Source of the DNA: Calothrix sp. NIES-4101
GTDB taxonomy: Bacteria > Cyanobacteriota > Cyanobacteriia > Cyanobacteriales > Nostocaceae
Assembly (NCBI GenBank): GCA_004296455.1
Contig: AP018280.1
Coordinates: 2,728,001 to 2,792,000, forward strand
Direction of reading: 5' to 3'
DNA length: 64,000 nt
In this document: positions 45,779 through 54,800 of the stretch, in pieces
Position numbering within the stretch: the stretch's first letter is position 1
Layout of the letters: every line of letters begins with the position of its first letter
Position numbers and translations under genes: made by a program
The notes under the pieces: model-generated
What the model saw: the letters and a program-made list of their open reading frames with translations, nothing else
Told to the model about the DNA's origin: nothing
The model's database searches: none

Positions 45779-47422
45779 CTAAGCAATATAAGGCGAGTTT
45801 ATCGCCGCTACACGACCTGCATTTACTAAAGATTGATACACCATTGCTGCCACTTCTGCGCGTGTAGCTTCGCGAGTGGGGTTGACTTGCTTAATATTTG
45901 GGTAATTAACAACAATTCTTCTATCAGTAGCTATTGATACTTCATCTTTGGCGTATTCAGGTATATTCCCTTGATCATCAAAACTTTTTAATGATTTTAC
46001 TGCATTAGCGGCTAGTCCCAGTCCATTAACGAGGGATACTATAATTTGCACCCGTTGAATATTTTCGTTAGGACGGAAATTACCATTTGGATACCCAGAG
46101 AGAAATTGTCCTTGGTATGCTTGTTGGATAACTTGATTAGCCCAGAAGTTATCAGCAACATCTTTAAATTTGATACTTTGACGTTTTGCTTGCGGGTTAA
46201 ATGCTTTGACTAATAAAGCAGCATATTGCGCCCTTGTCATGGTTGCATTTGGTTTGAATGTCCTATCCTTAAAGCCTGCGACTATACCAAATTTATTCAA
46301 TTCTTTAATAAATTCTTCTGCCCAATGTCCGCTAATATCTGTTAATTCGCTCGGTGTTGGTACTGGTACTGGTACTGGTGTTGGTGTTGGTGTTGGTGTT
46401 GGTGTTGGTGTTGGTGTTGGTGTTGGTGTTGGTACTGGTGTTGGTGATGGTGATGGTGCTGGCGTTGGCGTTGGTACTGGGGTTGGTGCTGGTGTCGGTG
46501 TTGGTGCTGGGGTTGGTACTGGGGTTGGTGTTGGTACTGGGGTTGGTGTTGGTGCTTGATTCCCGATAAATTCGATATTACCCTTGCATTTTGCTGCTTC
46601 GACTTGGTTTCCTACCGAAATTAATTTATTCACACCAGCATTTTGCACATCAAATTGTCCATTGTTGCGAAAAATATTGCCACCAGGACTGTCTATGATA
46701 CCAATATCAGGCAATGCATTGGCAATCACAGTCATCCCATCTTGAGTATTTCTTTCGCTAATATTATTCCGTAGGATGGGACGTGAATCGTTAGAAATCA
46801 CCAACCCAGAACGATTTTCATAGATTTTGTTGCCATTTAAGGTTGGTGATGAAGTGTCGCTAACGGCAATACCAAAACCCGTTTGAAAGCATTCATTATT
46901 GCGAATATCACCCTTAGCATTTTTTGCGATCGCAATTCCATTGGCGGCATTCTCTGTACAAATATTATCGCGAATGAGGGGGTTAGCTTCACCAGTAATA
47001 AATATTCCTTCTCGCTTACATTTATTTAATGTGCAATTAGCAACCAAAGGAGTTGTTGATTCAATCCAAATTCCTGTACCGCGTGTGGCTGGATTACTTA
47101 CGGTTACGCCCCGCAACTCCGCACCACTTCCCATGAGAATTGTCACATTTTGGCGGGCAAAGGTGCGGCTGAGGAATTCGCCACTACCTTCAATAATCAC
47201 GTTACTTCCTTTGTTACTTTCGTTACCAACTAAGTTGACTCCTCCAGGAATTAATAAAGGGAATTTTTCCCCAGTTTGGCTATTGTAATTACCATCCGCA
47301 AGTTGAATCGTCAAACCCGCACTAGCTTGTTGTAGAGCTTTTGCGATCGTTTTAAATGGTGCTTGTTGAGTACCAGCAGCAGTATCATCCCCGCTAACTG
47401 GGTTTACGTAAATCTGAGGCAT
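45779..47422 (-). CDS. Surface protein: DUF1565 beta-helix, Pro-Thr spacer and SLH domain
   Basis: I take the ATG at 47422 ([18 protein letters not shown], 547 residues) as start, since the family begins this way; a 13-codon Cys-rich upstream extension is unlikely. Residues 1-290 are a DUF1565 right-handed beta-helix with parallel-beta-helix repeats ([48 protein letters not shown]). Residues about 292-365 are a Pro-Thr/Pro-Val/Pro-Ala spacer. The end carries three SLH motifs ([52 protein letters not shown]). SLH motifs usually tether proteins to the cell wall, yet no classical signal peptide is visible. The gene is monocistronic. Confidence 0.85.
   Translation of the reverse strand: MPQIYVNPVSGDDTAAGTQQAPFKTIAKALQQASAGLTIQLADGNYNSQTGEKFPLLIPGGVNLVGNESNKGSNVIIEGSGEFLSRTFARQNVTILMGSGAELRGVTVSNPATRGTGIWIESTTPLVANCTLNKCKREGIFITGEANPLIRDNICTENAANGIAIAKNAKGDIRNNECFQTGFGIAVSDTSSPTLNGNKIYENRSGLVISNDSRPILRNNISERNTQDGMTVIANALPDIGIIDSPGGNIFRNNGQFDVQNAGVNKLISVGNQVEAAKCKGNIEFIGNQAPTPTPVPTPTPVPTPAPTPTPAPTPVPTPTPAPSPSPTPVPTPTPTPTPTPTPTPTPTPVPVPVPTPSELTDISGHWAEEFIKELNKFGIVAGFKDRTFKPNATMTRAQYAALLVKAFNPQAKRQSIKFKDVADNFWANQVIQQAYQGQFLSGYPNGNFRPNENIQRVQIIVSLVNGLGLAANAVKSLKSFDDQGNIPEYAKDEVSIATDRRIVVNYPNIKQVNPTREATRAEVAAMVYQSLVNAGRVAAINSPYIA
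46350..46556 (-). repeat. Minisatellite encoding the Pro-Thr/Pro-Val spacer
   Basis: The region is built of GGTGTT, GGTACT and GGTGCT hexamers (plus-strand reading). About nine uninterrupted GGTGTT units lie near 46378-46432. In the protein this gives PTPTP, PVPTP and PAPTP runs. All units are multiples of three, so length change would leave the frame open. Such tracts vary in copy number between strains. Confidence 0.85.
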
Positions 47423-47812
47423 ATTTATACATTTATCAAGACATACACATAGTAGGAGCAAAAGGGGGAAGGAGGTAAGTAGGTGGGTGGGTGAAAATAT
47501 TTCGGAATTGCGAGCAAAACTTAAACTCCTTCACTCTCAGGTTTACCACAGACTAGTGCTTCAGCAAGTGAAACTTGACTGGTTGAGATTGATTCGGAGA
47601 ATTGCAAGAACTATGAGAAGTTTATACTTTGTTAAATTTTATGGCTTTATTATACGTAATTTTACTGTTAATTATCGATATTTCTAGCCTTTAATAATTA
47701 CATTATGTATAACAATGTCTTTCTTGATACCTGTAAAGCAATTTACGAATTGATAATATTGAATTATATTGTGCAATATGAATAATTGCTGAAAATACCA
47801 GACCAAAAAATA

Positions 47813-47995
47813 ATGATTAAAATGATTTTTTGTCGTACTCAAAAACTTACACAATATCTCGTGAAAATATTCAATAGATATCAAAGTAGAAAAATAAATA
47901 AATTAGACATAGACAAAGAGCAAGAACAAACACAAGAACCAGAAACAACAAGTTGGATCGAAGATTTTGATGAAAGGGAAAAAAATTGGCGATAG
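47813..47995 (+). CDS. Possible small protein with acidic C-terminus
   Basis: A 60-codon frame (MIKMIFCRTQKLTQYL, then VKIFNRYQSRKINKLDID, then KEQEQTQEPETTSWIEDF, ending DEREKNWR) lies alone in a 780-base gap. An ATG nine codons further upstream (47786) is also possible. The basic first half and acidic Gln/Glu-rich second half look like a small soluble protein. No family was recognised and no ribosome-binding site stands out, so this is tentative. Confidence 0.35.
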   Translation: MIKMIFCRTQKLTQYLVKIFNRYQSRKINKLDIDKEQEQTQEPETTSWIEDFDEREKNWR

Positions 47996-48074
47996 CTAAA
48001 ATAATTTCTATTTATTTTCTATATTTGGGAAATAGACCAAGAATATATAACATTTGTAAATCTTCAAACAAAAA

Positions 48075-48102
48075 TACCCAACTTTTACAAGAAGTCGGGT
48101 AC
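48075..48102. terminator. Hairpin downstream of hglB
   Basis: TACCCAACTT is followed by the complementary AAGTCGGGTA with one mismatch, about 100 bases after the hglB stop on the minus strand. It may end the hgl transcript. The arms resemble the other dispersed hairpins. Confidence 0.55.
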
Positions 48103-48205
48103 ATGATTAGCACTTGTCTAGAATTCACAGATGATTACTTTTTTAGGGGATGAGGAAAAGCGTCAAAATCAAATACTTTCCTCTTTCCCCGATTTTTATG
48201 TATCC

Positions 48206-49711
48206 CTAACCCATCTGAATAAAACCAGACTCAATTAAGAAAGCTGAGTATATCATAAACAACTTCGAGTCAATCGGTGGACAGACAATATTACTACCAG
48301 CCAGTGCTTGAAGTGTCGCATCACAGCTAATAAATGGTCGTTTTGCCTTCAGATATAAATCAGGAATTGTGATTTGTTCTTTTGACCAACGTTGTAGTAA
48401 AAATGGTCGTAATGTGTATAGAGGATTGTCAGGAGAACTGATATTAACTAACTGATTTTGCCATTCTTCATAGGGAATAACTTCTACTGCAAAACCAAAT
48501 TTACTTACCCAATTTACCAATTCTTTTAATGGAACAGGTTGTGGATGTTGTAAATTAAAAGCTTTACCCAGAGATTCTTTTTGTAGTGATAGGTGAACAA
48601 TTGATTTACTCACATAATCCACAGGAGACATATCCATCATGTAATCTACATCAGGAAAAGTTCCTATTTGCAGACAACCTTTAACCATTAAATTAATGAA
48701 ATCATCAGTATTCCCAACACCAGTTTCGCTATGTCCAGAGATTAATGGAGGGCGATGAATAGTAATAGGTAGTCCTCTTTCTCCAGCTATTTTTACTAGC
48801 TTTTCAGCTACCCATTTAGTCTGCGAATAACCGAGGAAAATTCCTTCCCAATGGTTAAAATCATCATCTTCTTTGACAACTTTACCTGCATAGGCAGGAG
48901 ATTCAAACACCGCAACGCTGGAAACATAATGCATGGGTTTTACTTTAATCATACTTGCCAACCGTAAAACCTCTTGAGTACCCAAAACATTTGCAGCTTT
49001 GAGGGCTGAATAAGGGTAAACATAATTCAATGTGGCAGCACTGTGATAGACAGCATCCATATTTGCAGCCAGCATTTCAAAAGCTTCTTGGCTAATACCT
49101 AAAAGTGGCTGCGACAAATCACCTAAAATGGGGATAATTCTAGATTCAAAACTATCTTCCCAAATTCCATATTTTTCTAAATTATTTTTGACTTTATTTT
49201 TGCCTGCATGAAGATTCGCAGCACGTACTAAACAGTAAACATCTGCATTTGTCTGCTTTAATAATTCATAAATAATAAATGCCCCTAAAAACCCAGTTGC
49301 CCCTGTTAGAAAAACATTATCGGGTGTAGAAGTAAAAGCAAAATAAGATGAAGCCGGATAAATTCTAGGATCAAGAACAGCTTCTGCTTGTAAATTCAAT
49401 GTTGGGCTGGATTTACTGGCAGCATTTGTATCTTGAACTTCGGATGTATTTTCTTCACAATCTTCAGCTAAACGTTGTGCTAAAGCTTCAATAGTTGGGT
49501 AGTGCCATAACAAGACAGGAGACACTTCTAAACCGAGCATTTTTTCTGCTTGTGTGACTAAAACCATTGCTCGTGATGAATCTAAACCATAACTTTCTAA
49601 AGGTTGTTGAACATCAATAGTATCCGGTTCAACTGCTAGTAACTCAGCCAGCTTTTTCACCATCCATTCTTGAATATCTTCGGCTGTCTCTAATTTTTTA
49701 GGAACTATCAT
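48206..49711 (-). CDS. hglB: HglB (HetM): acyl carrier protein-thioester reductase
   Basis: This 501-residue protein has an N-terminal ACP, with phosphopantetheine attachment at Ser45 in [13 protein letters not shown]-terminal thioester reductase domain of the short-chain dehydrogenase type follows: NADPH motif GATGFLG at residues 137-143 and catalytic [10 protein letters not shown] region. It corresponds to HglB/HetM of heterocyst formers. It would accept the finished very long chain and release it by reduction to the fatty alcohol of heterocyst glycolipids. It is the last gene of the hgl cluster, 331 bases after the PfaD gene; this gap may contain its own promoter. Confidence 0.93.
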   Translation of the reverse strand: MIVPKKLETAEDIQEWMVKKLAELLAVEPDTIDVQQPLESYGLDSSRAMVLVTQAEKMLGLEVSPVLLWHYPTIEALAQRLAEDCEENTSEVQDTNAASKSSPTLNLQAEAVLDPRIYPASSYFAFTSTPDNVFLTGATGFLGAFIIYELLKQTNADVYCLVRAANLHAGKNKVKNNLEKYGIWEDSFESRIIPILGDLSQPLLGISQEAFEMLAANMDAVYHSAATLNYVYPYSALKAANVLGTQEVLRLASMIKVKPMHYVSSVAVFESPAYAGKVVKEDDDFNHWEGIFLGYSQTKWVAEKLVKIAGERGLPITIHRPPLISGHSETGVGNTDDFINLMVKGCLQIGTFPDVDYMMDMSPVDYVSKSIVHLSLQKESLGKAFNLQHPQPVPLKELVNWVSKFGFAVEVIPYEEWQNQLVNISSPDNPLYTLRPFLLQRWSKEQITIPDLYLKAKRPFISCDATLQALAGSNIVCPPIDSKLFMIYSAFLIESGFIQMG

Positions 49712-50042
49712 TTACCTACCTCTAAAATGTAAGCTAATCAGGAATTATTTTGAGTACGAAATGCAAAGGAATAATTTATTTATCTTCAAGTCTGCAACCA
49801 AGATAAATATTGACGTTATTTCCGCTAAGGCATACTAGCTAATTAAGTAGTTTTAATTAAATAGTAATTAGGAATGAATACCTTAGAAAAATTCTGCGAT
49901 CGCAATTCAATATTTGGATATTTTCACAACTTTAGTTGCTACACATATCATTATCAAATATGATTGTTTTTGAAGAATGTAGAAGTCAGAAGCTATAAAA
50001 GTTTTATTCAAACTTCTGAACTTCAAATTTTAGTTTTAGCAA
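49712..50042. other. Intergenic region upstream of hglB
   Basis: This is 331 AT-rich bases. A HIP1-like GCGATCGCAATTC lies near 49897. No second gene was seen. The gap is the largest in the cluster and could hold a separate hglB promoter. Confidence 0.45.
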
Positions 50043-51707
50043 TTACAGAGTCGAGCTTGTTGGATAATACTGGGAATAAAATTCATGAACTTGTAAGCCT
50101 TGAATTTTCAAGCTTTGAATCCGGTATAAATAGGCTGAACCATTCATAATCTGATTTGCAACATCAACAACATGACGATTTTTGGGTTCTGCTAAATATG
50201 AGCCGCGTACCCAGTCATTAAAACCACCCATTGCTGGACCACACCAAATTTGATAATCTACTTCACGCCCTTTTTCACCAGAGTTAGACCATCGTGAAGA
50301 TAATCCTAAATACCATCTAAAAATCAAAGCCATTTTGAATTTGGGATTATTAACAGCTTTAGCTAATTTTTCTGGGTTTCGCTGTGATAAATATGTAACT
50401 GTCCCTTCCCAAACTTCAGCAATAGTCTTACGAAAAACCTGTTTTTCTAACTTTTCACGTTCTGCTAAGGGAATCGCTTCTATGGAGTCATATGCTCGAT
50501 ACAATTCATATAACTTTTGTGCCCGCATTGGGAACATTGTCCCGCGTTTTAAAACCTGTAATTTGACTCCCATTTCAAACATATCTGCCGCAGGTGCCAT
50601 CATGACATCAGCCATTTCTGCCTGTGCCAGTAGTTGTTTGGTATGCTCACAACTTCCTGATTCAACACAGGATTGATTAATTGAACCAGTAACTATATAT
50701 GCTGCACCCATCATAAATCCAGCTAATGCCGATCGCGGTTCCGCAATTCCACCAGCGACACCAACACGAATTGCTTTTTTATAGTTATATTGTGTCTGAA
50801 TTTCATCACGCAAAGCTAACATTGAAGGTAGCAAAGATACCAAAGGTCTATTATCAGTATGACCACCGGAATCTGCTTCTACGGTAATATCATCAGCCAT
50901 TGGTACTTTCTCAGCTAATGATGCTTGAAACTCGGTAATTAAGCCTTGCTCAATCAGTTGTTTGAGTAAACGTTGTGGTGCTGGTTGGAGGAATTTACTT
51001 GCTACTTCTCGGCGAGAAACCTTAGCAATTACTTTATTTTTAATTTCAATTTCATTACTTGAATTTAATCCTAATCCAGCAACACGGTAATAAACAATAT
51101 TAGGAGTTAAATCTAAAAATGCTGATGCTTCAACAACTCGCACCCCATATTTTAGATACAAATCAACAGCACGATGTTCAATCGCTGGTTCATTTGGGCT
51201 GTGAATTAAATTAAATGCGTAAGGTTCGTTAGGTAATGCTGCTTGGATACAATTAATTGCTGCTTCGAGTCTTTCTGGAGGTAAACCACCTGCACCAAAA
51301 GAACCGAGAATTTTCGCTTTTCCTAGGGCAATTATCATTTCTTCTGATGCAATGCCACCTGCCATTGCACCAGTTGAATAGGCATATCTGACACCATAAT
51401 CTGCTAAAAAATTTGGGTCGCCTAAGTTTTGTGTGGATAGAGGTGCGACTGTTGCTAATAATTCAACTTGTCCATTTTTACCATTTTCTGTCGGACAAAT
51501 ATAACCATCATTAGTAACACCGATGTTACCATCTAATCTAACTATATAACAAGGTTTATTTAAAGTTAATAATTTATCTTTGATACTATGACGATCAAAA
51601 GAGACGCAATCGAGCGAACCTTTCCATATTTGGTTTTGGTAAAAGGAAAAGTTGGGAAAAATAAGACCATTTTCTTGTGAATTTACCACCGTACCAACAG
51701 TTCTCAC
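50043..51707 (-). CDS. PfaD-type enoyl reductase of the hgl cluster
   Basis: This 554-residue protein is an FMN-dependent TIM barrel of the PfaD / nitronate-monooxygenase-like family used as the trans enoyl reductase of PUFA and polyketide synthases. Segments include GAGGLPPERLEAAINCIQ, DLTPNIVYYRVAG, DDITVEADSGGHTDNRPL (the His-containing FMN-site loop) and RVGVAGGIAEPRSALAGFMMGAAY. It should reduce the double bond left by the dehydratase in each elongation round, giving the saturated chain of the glycolipid aglycone. It is 100 bases downstream of the KS-CLF-AT gene and 331 bases before hglB. Confidence 0.92.
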   Translation of the reverse strand: MRTVGTVVNSQENGLIFPNFSFYQNQIWKGSLDCVSFDRHSIKDKLLTLNKPCYIVRLDGNIGVTNDGYICPTENGKNGQVELLATVAPLSTQNLGDPNFLADYGVRYAYSTGAMAGGIASEEMIIALGKAKILGSFGAGGLPPERLEAAINCIQAALPNEPYAFNLIHSPNEPAIEHRAVDLYLKYGVRVVEASAFLDLTPNIVYYRVAGLGLNSSNEIEIKNKVIAKVSRREVASKFLQPAPQRLLKQLIEQGLITEFQASLAEKVPMADDITVEADSGGHTDNRPLVSLLPSMLALRDEIQTQYNYKKAIRVGVAGGIAEPRSALAGFMMGAAYIVTGSINQSCVESGSCEHTKQLLAQAEMADVMMAPAADMFEMGVKLQVLKRGTMFPMRAQKLYELYRAYDSIEAIPLAEREKLEKQVFRKTIAEVWEGTVTYLSQRNPEKLAKAVNNPKFKMALIFRWYLGLSSRWSNSGEKGREVDYQIWCGPAMGGFNDWVRGSYLAEPKNRHVVDVANQIMNGSAYLYRIQSLKIQGLQVHEFYSQYYPTSSTL

Positions 51708-51807
51708 TGATTTATTCCTCGAATATTTTCAAAACGCAGAGGGAAGAAGGAGAGGAGGGAGAATATTCTCCCATTCTCTTGACTATCAATTCACAATTAA
51801 CCAATCT

Positions 51808-54800
51808 CTATTCACGCAATAAGTTTTCTGCACAAGCTAGCTGTAATTGTATAATCTCACTAATTTGCTTGCTATATTCTTGACGGTTCTTTAAGAAAGA
51901 TGCGTGATTTTTGATAACACTAAAATTATTAGTATTTAGCTTGTCTAAGTGCAATTTACTAATGTGGGAGTGATAATTTTTGGCGGCAATATTTTGTGCT
52001 GCCACTGGTATCTGTGAAAAAGGTTCTGGATTTGGTTTGACTGTTCCAGTTAACTCTTCAAATTCTAGAGGTTCGTTGGAACTCAAACTGTTATTCGTGA
52101 CCTTTTTCATGGGTAATTCCTCTTGCTTTTTAATGTTTGGTTGGGGATTGATAAAATTAGTTTTAGTTACTTTGTTACTGACTTTTGGTGTCTCGATTGA
52201 TAAGTTTTGGAAGATTTGCCTATTTTCTGGAGTGAGTATTTTGTCTGTGATTGAATCTCCGCCAATGGCAACAGTTTTCATATTTGTTTTACTGGATTTA
52301 CTGCTGACTTTTTCTGTTGAGTAAAGGGGTGCTAAATTTAGAGGTACTTGATGACTGAGAAGTTTGGCTAAGGCTCTCACAATTGAGGTATGGTCATCTA
52401 CTCCTCGACGATTTAAGGGTATGGTAATGTGGGGTTTGTTCTCTAGAGTTTTATCAATCCAACGCGAACAAATATTACCGGAACCTGTTTCCAGAAAAAT
52501 TCTGGCTCCGTCGTTATAAACTTGGTTAATGAGGCGGGGGAAGTCGAGAGGTTCGCACAAACATTTGGCGATACTATGGGCAATACGATCGCATTCTAAT
52601 TCGATTGGTTGATATTCTGCGGAGGAATAGAATTTAACTCCAGGTATATTTACGGTTGGCAATGTATTAACTCTGGCTATCTCTCCGTATTCCGAACGCA
52701 TTGCTTCGTTATGTATGGCGTGGTTGAAGGGAGCACGGAAGGCATTACAGCCAAGGGATTTAATCACGCGATCGCACCCTTGAGTATCTCCGGCAATGAC
52801 GACTTCTTCGGGTGTATTAATTTGGGTGAGGTAAACGCGAGGTTCGTTTTTCAATGCTTCCCGGACTTTGCCGGGTTCTGCCATTAATAGGTAAGTACTC
52901 CAGAAGCTATCATCTCCTGTATGGTGTACTGTGGGCATTCCCCAATATTCCCGCACCGCGTTTTTTGCTCCTGAGACTCTGTCTCCAAATAAGGGGGAGG
53001 TATGAAAAGCGTTAATACCTTTGCTAAAGTCGCTCCAAACCCCTGTTGATGACATCATGCTGGTTTCTCCCAAGCTGTAACCAAATACATATTTGGGTTT
53101 GACTTGGAAATCGTCGCGGATAATTGTTGTAATTAACCGCGCAAAAGCCATGTCGGTTTCAAAAATTGCTAGGGAGTCTTCTAGGAGTTGTTTTTCGAGG
53201 TTTTCGAGTTGACGGGTGGAAAGTTTGTTGAGACTGCGGGGAAAAACGAGACGGGAAACGTCGGCGACAACGCTGTACAAGCTCTTTAGGGCTGCATCTT
53301 CATGGACTCGTGGAAATAAGCGGAACAGATTACGTCCTATCCCAATATATGAGTTGACGGCAGCAGGATAAATGTAAGCGACTTGACTATCTTTACCCAA
53401 GGGTTTGGGAGTAAAGTAACTACCTAATGGTGTTAACCAGTCTTCTCCCGTAGTAAACGCTTTGGTAATTCCTTTGACTGCATTGTCGATTTCTTTTGTT
53501 AATTCGGTTGGATTGCGTCCAACTATTGCGAGGATGTAATCTGAATTTTCCCTTGTTTGGAATGTACTAAAAGTCTGACTGGCAACTTGGTTAAGGTGAG
53601 AATTTTGAGTAATCAGATTTTGCAAGTTTTCTAGCTGGGTGAGCAAATCTGGTAAATTGCTACCTCCAAGAGGAAATAGATGGAATGGTGTCTGCTGCAA
53701 ATACCGGCTCTGACGCTCTACCTGTTCTACTTCTTCCGATAGTATCAGATGGGCATAAGTACCATTAATACTCATACCATTGATGGCTGCCACACGTTTT
53801 TTGGCATCTTTACCCAAAAACCACGGTCGCGATTCGGAAGCAACGTAAAATGGACTACCTTGCCATACTGCTGGATTTTTAACACCAGTCCATTTAGGTG
53901 TACCGGGTATATATCGGTAATACAAGCACAGTGCTGTTTTAATTAAGCTGGCAATTCCCGATGCTGTATAAGTATGACCAATGTTAGATTTAACGCTACC
54001 AATCGCACAACTCAATCCATTCTTGCCTACAGGATAAGCTTGTAGCAATCCCCCAATTTCCGCATCATCTTCGGGAGTTACACCACTACCATATACTTCT
54101 ATATATTCCACATCGTTTGCTTGGACATTCGCCGTTTGTAATGCTGATGTGCAAACTTGATATACCTGCGATGCATCAGGAGTCACTAGGGATTTGTCTA
54201 ATTTATCTACACTATTTCCAGTTGTATATTGCTGGCTAAAGCTAATAGCATCAACTACCGAATAAATTCGTTCTTGATTCGCTTGGGCGACATCATGACG
54301 CTTCAACACCACCGCACCAGCACCCTCACCAACATTCCAACCATTGGCTTTTTGATCGAAACTCAATGTTTTCGCACCTGTATTCATTGGTGCAAGTTGA
54401 TTTCGTAATAAAATATGTTCCAAACTACCCGCTAAATCTACAGCACCAACTAACACTGCATCCACTTCCCCAGTTGTCAGCATATTCTGGGCAATTTCTA
54501 ATACTCTAAATGTTGAGTTTTCACCATCTGTAATAGTGAATGTTGGCCCCGATAAATCCCATAATGCAGAAATTCGACTTGCCATAATATTGGCAATGTA
54601 GCTGACATACTCACTCGTCTCTACAGAGTTGTGAATCCCATCTTTCACAACTGTTTCCAGTTGAGCCACCTTCTCAGTAGGTAGGGTAATTTCTCCCGCA
54701 ATCAAACCTTCTTTAACCTGCCAATCTAAATGCCAACGCTGCTGTAGCTGATGAACCGACAACTCTGTTTCAGTGGCAACTAACACTGCAACATTACTAC

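Larger units (their letters stand above)
47423..48205. other. Intergenic region between the SLH protein and the hgl cluster
   Basis: This holds the tentative small ORF at 47813-47995 and the hairpin at 48075-48102. In Anabaena PCC 7120 the genes hetN and hetI lie beyond hglB at this place; neither is found here. Confidence 0.5.

Noticed and set aside
46350-46556. Possible CRISPR array
   Set aside because: The repeats are contiguous hexamers without unique spacers and lie in frame inside a protein gene.
46206-46569. Plus-strand frames rich in Val-Gly or Leu-Val across the repeat
   Set aside because: They are antisense readings of the Pro-Thr minisatellite in the SLH-protein gene. Their low-complexity content follows from the hexamer repeat.
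47487-47687. 66-codon plus-strand frame [13 protein letters not shown]...
   Set aside because: No ribosome-binding site, and its composition with many Arg, Tyr and Phe looks random. Left out as a gene.
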